Shown: positions 52,502 through 60,056 of the stretch, piece by piece
How positions within the stretch are numbered: the first letter of the stretch is position 1
How the letters are laid out: every line of letters starts with the position of its first letter
Source: Streptomyces sp. R33
Lineage (GTDB): Bacteria; Actinomycetota; Actinomycetes; Streptomycetales; Streptomycetaceae
Direction of reading: 5' to 3'
DNA length: 64,000 nt
Assembly (NCBI RefSeq): GCF_041200175.1
Contig: NZ_CP165727.1
Location: 7,372,001-7,436,000, forward strand
The notes under the pieces: generated by a model
What the model was told of the DNA's origin: nothing
Seen by the model: the letters and a program-made list of their open reading frames with translations, nothing else
Databases searched by the model: none
Position numbers and translations under genes: made by a program

Positions 52502-53170
52502 TCACCACGGCATTGCGTGCCGGGCCTGGTCCGCGTACGTGGCTGCCGTGTCATCGGTGCGGGCGGTGACACGCGATGCCACAGCGACGACCCCTTCGAG
52601 TTGCTCGACGAGGCCGAGGAGTGGGGGGAGCTGGCTCCGGCGTTCGACATGGCCCTCCAGAGTGACGACGCCGTCCACCACGTGGACGTCGACGTCCTCG
52701 GTCGGCACGCCGAGTGCCTCCGCGAGGATCTCGTCGTTGATACGTCGTCGTATCTCGGAGTCCGGGCGCAGGAACATGCGGAGCAGGTCCCGGCGCGTGA
52801 CGATGCCGACGAGCCGGTCTTCCACGTCCACGACGGGGAGGCGTTCGATGGCACGGCGGGTCATCAGCCGGGCGGCGTCGGCCGCTGTCTCTTCGGCGCG
52901 GACGGTGACCGCGGGCGCGGACATGACGTCGCTCGCGGTGGGCGGCTCCCCCGCTGTGCCGTTCTGCCAGGAGGAACCGGGGCCAGGTCCCGCATGGGCC
53001 AGCAGGTCCGTCTGCGAGACGACACCCATCACGCGGTCCTCGTCGTCCAGGACAGGGACACCGGAGATGTCGTACTGGGCGAGGAGCTTCGCAACGTCCT
53101 TGAAGGCGGTACCCGGGGCCGCGGAGACGACCTCGTCGGTCATCAGGTCCGCCACCTTGATGTGCTTCAT
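52502..53170 (-). CDS. CBS-domain protein with BON domain
   Basis: 222 residues: CBS1 (VADLMTDEVVSAAPGTAFKD, GVPVLDDEDRVMGVVSQTDL), CBS2 (SDVMSAPAVTVRAEETAADA, ERLPVVDVEDRLVGIVTRRD) and a BON domain (VHVVDGVVTLEGHVERR). First gene of an apparent operon with the USP downstream. Divergent from the USP at 53421 with several boxes between them. Confidence 0.92.
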   Translation of the reverse strand: MKHIKVADLMTDEVVSAAPGTAFKDVAKLLAQYDISGVPVLDDEDRVMGVVSQTDLLAHAGPGPGSSWQNGTAGEPPTASDVMSAPAVTVRAEETAADAARLMTRRAIERLPVVDVEDRLVGIVTRRDLLRMFLRPDSEIRRRINDEILAEALGVPTEDVDVHVVDGVVTLEGHVERRSQLPPLLGLVEQLEGVVAVASRVTARTDDTAATYADQARHAMPW

Positions 53171-53257
53171 GAGGCCCTCCTGCTCCGCGTGTCACGCGAC
53201 GCTGGTGTCCGGTGTGGGGTGTGCCCCCACCATCCGTCCTCGACCGCCGACGATCGA

Positions 53258-53331
53258 GGGCCGAACGGTCCCGTCCGGGGGCCCGTAAGGGCCCGGGGTG
53301 CCAAGCCGTGGCGATGGGGACCTTTGGCCCC
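53258..53331. promoter_or_regulatory. Three DosR/OsdR-type boxes in a divergent CBS/USP promoter
   Basis: GGGCCGAACGGTCC (53258-53271), the related palindrome GGGCCCGTAAGGGCCC (53279-53294) about 21 bp on, and GGGACCTTTGGCCCC (53317-53331). They occupy the 250-bp gap between divergent regulon genes. Confidence 0.65.
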
Positions 53332-53420
53332 GTCGGCGGCCCCGGGAGGCCCTCTTCCCGAAGCACCGACGGTGCCAGCGTGAGAGGTGTCCCTCATCGG
53401 CTTCTCGGTTGGGAGGAATC

Positions 53421-54329
53421 GTGGAAAGCACCTTCCGTACGCCCGACACCAGCTCGGTCGTCGTCGGCGTGGACGGCTCGCAGCCGGCCCGCGTCGCTGC
53501 CCTGTGGGCGGCCAAGGAGGCAGAACGCCGGGACCGTCCGCTGCACATCGTGTACGGCGCCGACACCGACGGCAGGGCCTTGTACCTGTCGGCGGAGACC
53601 ATCGAACGGGTCCGCGTCAACGGTCGGGCGCTCCTGGACGACACGGCGAAGGCCGTGTCGGCCGAGTACCCCGGGCTGACCGTGACCACCGAATTCAGCC
53701 GCGCGGGTGCCGTCGACAGCCTGCACCGGGCGGGCGGGCTCCACGGCACGGTCGTGGTCGGCAACCGCGGCCTGGGCGGGTTCGACTCCCTCATGCTCGG
53801 ATCGGTCGGCCTGGATGTCGCGGCCGCCGCCATGACGCCCCTCATCGTCGTCCGAGGCGTCGACGGGACCGAGGAGACCGGTACGGTCCTCGCGGCGATC
53901 CGCGACGAACACGACCTCCTGATCGCCCGGTACGCCGCCAAGGAAGCCGAGCTGCACAAGGCCTCCCTGCGGCTGCTGCACGTGTGGAACGTGCTCCAGT
54001 CCGTCGGCGAGGTGGTCAGCATGCTCGACGGCGTGGACGAGATCGCGAGTGGGCACGCAGAGGCCCTGCGGGCCGTTACGGACGTGGTCCGCGACGAGTT
54101 CCCGGACCTGGAGGTACAGGCCGATGCCGAGAAGAGCATCTCCGTGGCCGGTGTCCTCGTCGAGGCGTCCCGTCACGCGGACCTGCTCGTCATGGGCGGC
54201 CGCCGGGTCCCAGGGCCCCTCGGACTCGCCCCCAACCTGGGCATGGCGACGCACAGCCTGCTGCACCACGCCCACTGCCCCGTGGTCCTCATTCCCCGGA
54301 CAGGCAGCGACTTCGGGAGCCGGTCATGA
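53421..54329 (+). CDS. Universal stress protein, two domains
   Basis: 302 residues: VVVGVDGSQPARVAALWAAK with GNRGLGGFDSLMLGSVGLDV, then a more diverged second domain (TVLAAIRDEHDLLIARYAAK, GGRRVPGPLGLAPNLGMATH) in which the normal DGS and GS motifs are poorly kept. The second domain may therefore not bind ATP. GTG 53421 is preceded by GGGAGG. Coupled to the next USP by ATGA overlap. Confidence 0.92.
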   Translation: MESTFRTPDTSSVVVGVDGSQPARVAALWAAKEAERRDRPLHIVYGADTDGRALYLSAETIERVRVNGRALLDDTAKAVSAEYPGLTVTTEFSRAGAVDSLHRAGGLHGTVVVGNRGLGGFDSLMLGSVGLDVAAAAMTPLIVVRGVDGTEETGTVLAAIRDEHDLLIARYAAKEAELHKASLRLLHVWNVLQSVGEVVSMLDGVDEIASGHAEALRAVTDVVRDEFPDLEVQADAEKSISVAGVLVEASRHADLLVMGGRRVPGPLGLAPNLGMATHSLLHHAHCPVVLIPRTGSDFGSRS

Positions 54330-55189
54330 CCATCCACCCTGCAGGAAGCCGTGACATCGTCGTGGGCATCGACCCGGACAGGAACTGGCACCTCGCCCTG
54401 GCCTGGGCCGCCGACGAAGCACAACGGCGCAGGCTCCCGCTGCGCCTGGTGCTCGCGGTACCGCCCCAGCACGACACCCAGCACGTCGATGACACCCCCG
54501 GCGAGACCGCCCTGCGGCAGACCGGATCCGACAGGCTCGAACAAGCGTGCAACTGGGTGCGTGACCGCCACCCCGAGGTGGCCGTCACCGGTGATCTGCT
54601 CGGCGGCTTCCCCGCCCCCGTCCTGGGCGGTGCGGCGCGAGAGGCCCGCATGATCGTCCTCGGGTCCCGGCACCTGAGCCGAACCGCCGAGTTCTTCAGC
54701 GCCGGCTCGCTCGTGGTACCCGTCACCGCCCAGGCCCATTGCCCGGTCGTCGTCGTGGGCGACTCCGAGCACATCAGCCAGCAGCCGCCCTACATCGTGG
54801 CGGGTATCGACGGCAGCGCGTCCGCCACGGCCGCGCTGGCCTTCGCCTTCGACGAGGCCGACCTCCGGGGTGCGGCGCTGCGGGTCGTCTGCGTGTGGCA
54901 GCGGCCGCTGATCATGCTGGACGACGAGGAGGTGGCGCTGCGGGCGCAGCGCACTCTGCTCTCCGAAGCCACCGCCGGCCTGTCCGAGAAGTACCCGGAC
55001 GTGCACGTCACCCACGAGGTCCTCACCGGCCACCCGGTCGAGGAACTGGCCCGGGCCGCCGAATTCGCCCTGGCCGTCGTCGTGGGCCGGCGCGGCCGCG
55101 GCGGGTACACCGGCATGCGGATCGGCTCCGTCGTCCACGGCCTCCTGCACCGTGCGCACTGCCCCGTGATCACCGTCCCCACCGACTGA
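54326..55189 (+). CDS. Universal stress protein, two domains
   Basis: 287 residues. Domain 1 is degenerate (DIVVGIDPDRNWHLALAWAA; GSRHLSRTAEFFSAGSLVVP) while domain 2 is canonical (YIVAGIDGSASATAALAFAF; GRRGRGGYTGMRIGSVVHGL). With the preceding gene, where domain 2 is the degenerate one, the pair has complementary intact halves, which suggests a functional partnership (inference). Second gene of the two-USP operon. Confidence 0.92.
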   Translation: MTIHPAGSRDIVVGIDPDRNWHLALAWAADEAQRRRLPLRLVLAVPPQHDTQHVDDTPGETALRQTGSDRLEQACNWVRDRHPEVAVTGDLLGGFPAPVLGGAAREARMIVLGSRHLSRTAEFFSAGSLVVPVTAQAHCPVVVVGDSEHISQQPPYIVAGIDGSASATAALAFAFDEADLRGAALRVVCVWQRPLIMLDDEEVALRAQRTLLSEATAGLSEKYPDVHVTHEVLTGHPVEELARAAEFALAVVVGRRGRGGYTGMRIGSVVHGLLHRAHCPVITVPTD

Positions 55190-55224
55190 GCCCGCCATGA
55201 CCACTCGCGCGACCGAGATGCCGT

Positions 55225-55330
55225 CTGCCGAGCCAGTGGCCGTGGAGGCGTGGGTCGCGGAGGTGCCACCTCGTTGCGTCCGTACCGGGCCAGTCGGCGT
55301 GCGGCCTCGGCCTGCGTCAGCCCCGCCGGG
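55225..55330 (-). pseudogene. N-terminal fragment of a P-type ATPase
   Basis: On the minus strand, GLTQAEAARRLARYGRNEVA followed by Pro/Arg-rich sequence is the cation-ATPase N-terminal block, as in the gene at 39099 (GLSSREAERRLAVYGPDEVR). Similarity is lost within about 35 codons on both sides. It lies between the USP pair and the second kinase. Confidence 0.6.
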
Positions 55331-55407
55331 CACCTGCACGACGGCACCGGTACCTCTCGGCACGAGCAGAGGCCGTACGGGGCAATCGCCCGCTGAATGG
55401 GAAGGCC

Positions 55408-55421
55408 GGGCCCTCCGGCCG
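55408..55421. promoter_or_regulatory. DosR/OsdR-type box before the second kinase
   Basis: GGGCCCTCCGGCCG, 10 of 12 consensus positions, 54 bases before the kinase start. Single and weak. Confidence 0.4.
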
Positions 55422-55475
55422 GAGATACCGTGGAAGCGATGGCCGTCACGCCATCGCTTCCGGCTGGAGGTGGGC

Positions 55476-57203
55476 ATGAGCGGAGGCGAGCAGCCCACCG
55501 GGAGCGGTGTTCCGCGGCTGCGGCTCGACGAGCTGCTCGACGAGCTGCAGGTACGGATCGACGAGGTCAGGGGCACGCGGGACCGGCTGAACGGTCTGCT
55601 CGAGGCCGTCATGTCGGTGGGCCGGGAACTCGACCTGCCGCAAGTCCTGCGCGGCATCGTCGAAGCCGCCGTGGTGCTCGTGGACGCGGAATACGGGGCC
55701 CTCGGCGTCATCGGGGACGACAAGAGGCTGGCGGAGTTCCTTCCCGTCGGCATCAGCGACGGCCTCCGCGCGCAGATCGGGGACCTGCCGTCCGGCCACG
55801 GCATCCTCGGCGAGCTGATCCGCCACCCCGAGCCGCTGCGGCTGTCGGAGTTGTCCGGGCATCCCGCCTCGTACGGATTCCCGGCCCATCACCCGCCGAT
55901 GCATTCCTTCCTCGGTGTCCCGATCCGGGTTCGCGAGGAGGTCTTCGGCAACCTCTATCTGACCGAGAAGCGGGGCGGAGCCGAATTCGACGCCGAGGAC
56001 GAGGCGGTCCTGTCCACCCTCGCCGTTGCGGCCGGCATCGCCATCGAGAACGCCCGGCTGTTCGAGGAGGTCCGGCTGCGCGAGCGGTGGCTGGAGGCCA
56101 GCTCGGACATCACCAGCGCCCTGCTCTCCGGAGCGCCCGAGGACGAGGTCCTCGAGGGCATGCTGGAGCGGGCCAAGGACATCACGGGCGCGGCCATGGG
56201 TGCCTTCTACCTGCTCGGCTCCGGCGGTGAACTGAGGGGCTCGCTCGCTCTCGGGGAGGGAGCCGAGGCGCACCGCGGGATCGTCCTGCCCAGTACTCGG
56301 GGAACTCTCGCCGAGGCCGCACTGGCCCGCGACGGTCTCATCACAGTCCCCGACGTGGCGACCGACGAGCGCGTCACCGTGCAACCGGAGAGGTGGACGG
56401 GCTTCGGCCCGGCGGTCGCCGTCACCGTCGGCACCAAGGAAAGACTGAGCGGCGTCCTGATCCTGGCCAGGAGGCACGGTCGCCCCGTGTTCGCGTCTGC
56501 CGAAATCGCCGCACTTCCGGGCTTCGCGGGCCAGGCCGCCCTCGCTTTGGAGCTCGCCGACCGGCGCCGCGACGCCGAGCAGATGAGCCTGCTGGAGGAC
56601 CACGACCGCATCGCCCGTGACCTGCACGACCTGGCCATCCAGCGCCTCTTCGCCACCGGCATGACCCTCCAGAGCGCCCAGCGTTTCGTCGACCATCCCC
56701 AGGCGGCCGAACGCCTCGCGCGCGCCGTGGACGACCTGGACGCGACCATCAAGATCATCCGATCGACCATCTTCGGCCTCCGCGAGCACGAGGCCCCCGG
56801 CAAGGCGCCCAAGATGCGCTCCCGTCTGGTCCAGGCTCTGGATGAGGCCTCGGCGGCCCTCGGCTTCGCCCCGGCCCTGCGGATGGAGGGGCTGATCGAC
56901 ACCGGCGTACCGTCGGCCGTCGCGGACGAGGCCCTCGCCGTGGTGGGGGAAGCCCTCACCAACGTCGCCCGCCATGCCGAGGCCACGCGGGCGGAGGTCT
57001 CGATCGCTGAGGCCGACGGGAGCCTGATCGTCACCGTGACCGACAACGGCGTCGGCCTGCCCGCAGGCGGCCGGCGCAGCGGACTGCGGAACCTGGCGGA
57101 GCGTGCCGAAAGGCTCAGCGGCCGGATGGAGGTTGCGGCGCGGGGGGACGGGGAGCGGGGCACTCGCCTGGAGTGGCAGGTACCTCTCGTTCCGCCAAAG
57201 TGA
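55476..57203 (+). CDS. DosS-like GAF sensor histidine kinase (copy 2)
   Basis: 575 residues with the same plan as the kinase at 45853: GAF-A (LLDELQVRIDEVRGTRDRLN leader; YGFPAHHPPMHSFLGVPIR), GAF-B, phosphoacceptor RDLHDLAIQRLFATGMTLQS, and HATPase (GEALTNVARHAEATRAEV, DNGVGLPAGGRRSGLRNL). The two are clearly paralogous, the phosphoacceptor block being identical. ATG 55476 has GGAGG six bases before it. It is convergent with a DosR-like regulator, 15 bases between stops. Confidence 0.93.
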   Translation: MSGGEQPTGSGVPRLRLDELLDELQVRIDEVRGTRDRLNGLLEAVMSVGRELDLPQVLRGIVEAAVVLVDAEYGALGVIGDDKRLAEFLPVGISDGLRAQIGDLPSGHGILGELIRHPEPLRLSELSGHPASYGFPAHHPPMHSFLGVPIRVREEVFGNLYLTEKRGGAEFDAEDEAVLSTLAVAAGIAIENARLFEEVRLRERWLEASSDITSALLSGAPEDEVLEGMLERAKDITGAAMGAFYLLGSGGELRGSLALGEGAEAHRGIVLPSTRGTLAEAALARDGLITVPDVATDERVTVQPERWTGFGPAVAVTVGTKERLSGVLILARRHGRPVFASAEIAALPGFAGQAALALELADRRRDAEQMSLLEDHDRIARDLHDLAIQRLFATGMTLQSAQRFVDHPQAAERLARAVDDLDATIKIIRSTIFGLREHEAPGKAPKMRSRLVQALDEASAALGFAPALRMEGLIDTGVPSAVADEALAVVGEALTNVARHAEATRAEVSIAEADGSLIVTVTDNGVGLPAGGRRSGLRNLAERAERLSGRMEVAARGDGERGTRLEWQVPLVPPK

Positions 57204-57218
57204 CCGGCTTAGGCGTTC

Positions 57219-57917
57219 CTACCGGTTGGCCGCCCCGGTGTCGTGCTCGCGCACCTGGGCGGCGATCACGGCCGCCTGGACCCGTCGCTCCACGCCGAGC
57301 TTGCCCAGCAACCGGGAGATGTGGTTCTTGACCGTCTTCTCGGACAAGTAGAGCTGCTTGGCGATCTGCCGGTTGGTGAGGCCCTCGCCGATGAGCTCCA
57401 GGACGGCCCGCTCCCGTTCGGACAGCGCCGCCAGGCGTGCGTCTTCCGGTGCCTTCGCCGTTTCCGGGTCGCGCAGGGAGTGCATCAGGCGGGCAGTGGT
57501 CGCGGGGTCCAGCATGGACTGGCCGGTGGCGACCGTTCGTACGGCCGAGACCAGATCGGAGCCCTTGATCTGCTTCAGGACGTAGCCGGCAGCCCCTGCC
57601 ATGATCGCGTCCAGCAGGGCGTCCTCGTCGTCGAACGAGGTCAGCATCAGACAGGCCAGACCCGGCATGCGCGAGCGCAGCTCGCGGCAGACGGTGATGC
57701 CGTCGCTGTCAGGGAGCCGCACGTCGAGTACGGCGACGTCCGGACGGAGCGCCGGCCCGCGGGCGAGCGCCTGCTCCGCGGTGCCGGCTTCGCCCACGAC
57801 GGTGATGTCCGGCTCTGCGTCCAGAAGGTCATGCAGCCCGCGTCGGACCACCTCGTGGTCGTCGAGGAGGAACACCTTGATCGGCGCCTCTGCGGAGGCG
57901 TTCGGATCGTCGGACAT
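57219..57917 (-). CDS. DosR/OsdR-like response regulator (copy 2)
   Basis: 232 residues: receiver with VFLLDDHEVVRRGLHDLLDA and phospho-Asp in VAVLDVRLPDSDGI; LuxR HTH with LTNRQIAKQLYLSEKTVKNH and ISRLLGKLGVERRVQAAV. Close paralogue of 43926-44633. The recognition helix is nearly the same but has KTVKNHISRL in place of KTVKNIISRL, so both could bind the same boxes. AGGGG lies six bases before ATG 57917. Convergent with the kinase rather than co-transcribed. Confidence 0.93.
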   Translation of the reverse strand: MSDDPNASAEAPIKVFLLDDHEVVRRGLHDLLDAEPDITVVGEAGTAEQALARGPALRPDVAVLDVRLPDSDGITVCRELRSRMPGLACLMLTSFDDEDALLDAIMAGAAGYVLKQIKGSDLVSAVRTVATGQSMLDPATTARLMHSLRDPETAKAPEDARLAALSERERAVLELIGEGLTNRQIAKQLYLSEKTVKNHISRLLGKLGVERRVQAAVIAAQVREHDTGAANR

Positions 57918-58009
57918 GGTCGCCCCTGGCTCGGTCCCGTCTACGCGTTTCCATCAGAATTGTCGCAGTAAGGCGCACCATGCACCCTGTGGCTGACGAG
58001 GAGGGCCGC

Positions 58010-58648
58010 TTAGGCAGCGATGGTGCTTTCCAGCTCCATCCGGACGTCCACGACACCCTCGACCGCGCGGATCGCCCGTGCGAGGAGGGGGACCAGGGCC
58101 CGGTCCCGGAGCGGGCCGCGCAGAGTGACAACCCCGTCCTGTACGGCGAGGTCCACGCTCACACCGGGTGTCAGCTCGGTGAGCACGCTCTCGCGGATCT
58201 CCTCCTCGAGCTCCTCGTCGGGCCGCAGGAACACCTTGAGGAGGTCGCTGCGGCTGACCACACCTTCCAGCATGCCGAGCGCGTTCACCACGGGCAGGCG
58301 CTTGACGTGCTTGCGCGCCATGATCCGGGCGGCCTCGGCGACGGGCGCGTCCGGGTGCACGGTGATCGCCGGGCTCGACATGAGCTCCTCGGCCAGCACC
58401 CCGCCGGCCTTGGAAGCCTCCTCCAGCTGATCGGGCAGCGCGGGGTCCGTACGCCGGAACTCCTCCTTCGGCAGCAGATCCGCCTCGGAGACCACTCCCA
58501 CGACGCGGCCCTCGCCTTCCAGGACGGGGACCGCGCTGACCTTCCACTCGTGCATCAGCTCGACGATCTCCTTGTAGGACGCCTCCCTGCCTATGGCCAC
58601 GGCCGTGTGCGTCATGACGTCACTGACGGTGTAGCGGGATGCGGGCAT
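58010..58648 (-). CDS. CBS-domain protein with BON domain
   Basis: 212 residues: CBS1 (VSDVMTHTAVAIGREASYKE, VVGVVSEADLLPKEEFRRTD), CBS2 (ELMSSPAITVHPDAPVAEAA, HVKRLPVVNALGMLEGVVSR) and BON (VDLAVQDGVVTLRGPLRD). The closest relative in the window is 29262-29915, which shares the LLPKEEF linker. AAGGAGG precedes ATG 58648. Lies 26 bases downstream of the cNMP-binding gene and probably in one operon with it. Confidence 0.92.
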   Translation of the reverse strand: MPASRYTVSDVMTHTAVAIGREASYKEIVELMHEWKVSAVPVLEGEGRVVGVVSEADLLPKEEFRRTDPALPDQLEEASKAGGVLAEELMSSPAITVHPDAPVAEAARIMARKHVKRLPVVNALGMLEGVVSRSDLLKVFLRPDEELEEEIRESVLTELTPGVSVDLAVQDGVVTLRGPLRDRALVPLLARAIRAVEGVVDVRMELESTIAA

Positions 58649-58674
58649 GGCCGCCTCCTTCGGCGTACGGACGA

Positions 58675-59139
58675 TCAGAGGAAGCTGCCGCTGCCGTAGG
58701 GCGCGTACAGATCGAGAAGGCGCACGCGGGCGGCCTGCAGCCGGTTGGCGAGGACCTGCCCGACCCAGTGGCCCAGGGCAGAGCCGAAAGCGGTGTCGGT
58801 GTCCATCAGCGCCCGCACGCGCTCCGCGTCGAACTCGTACGCGCGGACGGGTGTCATAGCCTCGGCGCCCAGGCGCCAGGAGTACGGCTTGAAGAGCCAC
58901 GAGCAGCCGACCAGCTGGCCGGCGCCGAGGCTCTCGATGACCGCGGCGCGCCGCCCGGGCACATGGACGTCCAAGGTCACGGTGCCGGACCGGACGATCC
59001 AGAACCGGTCGGCGTGGCCGCCCTCGCGGAAGAGACGCGTCCCTTCCTCGAAGTTGACCTCTCGGGCCAGTGCCATCAGACGGGAGCGGCAGTCGGCGGG
59101 CAGTGCCTCGGAGATACGGGTGGGTGAAGGGGTGCTCAT
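58675..59139 (-). CDS. Cyclic-nucleotide-binding-domain protein without HTH
   Basis: 154 residues: a single cNMP-binding barrel of the CRP type (LAREVNFEEGTRLFREGGHA, FWIVRSGTVTLDVHVPGRRA, ESLGAGQLVGCSWLF) and a C-terminal helix, but no DNA-binding domain. The phosphate-binding cassette is not canonical, so the ligand is uncertain. Perhaps a partner or sensor for the CBS-BON protein next to it. AGGAGG lies six bases before ATG 59139. Divergent from the PNPOx gene with paired boxes between. Confidence 0.87.
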   Translation of the reverse strand: MSTPSPTRISEALPADCRSRLMALAREVNFEEGTRLFREGGHADRFWIVRSGTVTLDVHVPGRRAAVIESLGAGQLVGCSWLFKPYSWRLGAEAMTPVRAYEFDAERVRALMDTDTAFGSALGHWVGQVLANRLQAARVRLLDLYAPYGSGSFL

Positions 59140-59197
59140 GGACGGCCTCCTGTTCGAGTCCGTCTTCAGTCTTGGCCTTCCCGCCGATCCTGGGCAT

Positions 59198-59232
59198 GGG
59201 CCCTGTGGTCCCGTCCAGGGGCCGATCGGCCC
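59198..59232. promoter_or_regulatory. Paired DosR/OsdR-type boxes, divergent cNMP/PNPOx promoter
   Basis: GGGCCCTGTGGTCC (59198-59211) and the perfect palindrome GGGCCGATCGGCCC (59219-59232), offset 21 bp. They lie 59-93 bases from the cNMP gene start; the PNPOx start is 187 bases away on the other side. Confidence 0.7.
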
Positions 59233-59418
59233 ATGTCCGGGATCGGCGTACGCGGAGATCCTGGCTGCAGACGGCCCGTTCACGGCTCTCGCCCCTGTCC
59301 GACTGGCAGGCGTGGGACGTTCGGGAATGGGCACGGCTTGGAGACCGGGGGTGTTCGGCTCCCTCACCACGCCGTCCATCCGGATCGCGGCCTGCTCGCT
59401 CGACGAAGGACGTCCACG

Positions 59419-59889
59419 ATGAAAAGCCACCCGGCCGGTGCGACCACCGCTTCGTCTGCCGGCAGTGTGCCGGGACGGCAGATGGACGAGCTCGGCGCCG
59501 ACGAGGCGCTGCAGCTGCTCGGCAGCGCCGAACTGGGCCGGATCGTCTTCACCCGGCACGCACTGCCCGCCGTGCGCCCGGTCAACCACGTTCTCGATGC
59601 CGGCGACATCATCGTCCGCGTCCAGGACGGATCGACGTTGGCGGCGCTGCTCGCGACCCGGCAGGGTACGGGCGTGGTCGTCGCCTACGAGGCCGACGAC
59701 ATCGATCCGGGTGAGCACCTGGGCTGGAGCGTGGTCGCCACCGGCTACGCCACCGCTGTCACCGACCCGGACGAGATCGAGCGGTACGTGCGCCTCCTGG
59801 AGCCCTGGGCCGTGGGCAGCGCATCGGGAGCGATCCGGATCCGACCCGACCTGATCACCGGCTTCCGCTTGCGCGAGGGCGGCCCGTAG
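59419..59889 (+). CDS. Pyridoxamine-phosphate-oxidase-fold protein (copy 2)
   Basis: 156 residues: LGADEALQLLGSAELGRIVF, LPAVRPVNHVLDAGDIIVRV, TGVVVAYEADDIDPGEHLGW. Paralogue of 45374-45838. Flavin or F420 binding is expected for the fold; the substrate is unknown. AAGGA lies nine bases before the ATG. It is the last gene of the stress island. Confidence 0.88.
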   Translation: MKSHPAGATTASSAGSVPGRQMDELGADEALQLLGSAELGRIVFTRHALPAVRPVNHVLDAGDIIVRVQDGSTLAALLATRQGTGVVVAYEADDIDPGEHLGWSVVATGYATAVTDPDEIERYVRLLEPWAVGSASGAIRIRPDLITGFRLREGGP

Positions 59890-60011
59890 CGGTGCCCGTT
59901 CGCGCGCTTCACCTCCACGCCGCCCTCCGCACGTCACGATGGTGCGGCACACGCCCGTAGGCTGGAGCAGAGGGCGGCCGAGCGCCGCCCCGGCACGCGG
60001 GGCAGGCGAGA

Positions 60012-60056
60012 CGTACGGGAGTCACGGGCGATACGGGACGTACGGGAGGTACGGGA
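60012..60056. repeat. TACGGGA repeats before the oxygenase gene
   Basis: The heptamer TACGGGA or a close variant occurs four times between 60013 and 60056, and the last copies form the ribosome binding site (GGGAGG) of the next gene. Possibly only low-complexity DNA. Confidence 0.45.
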
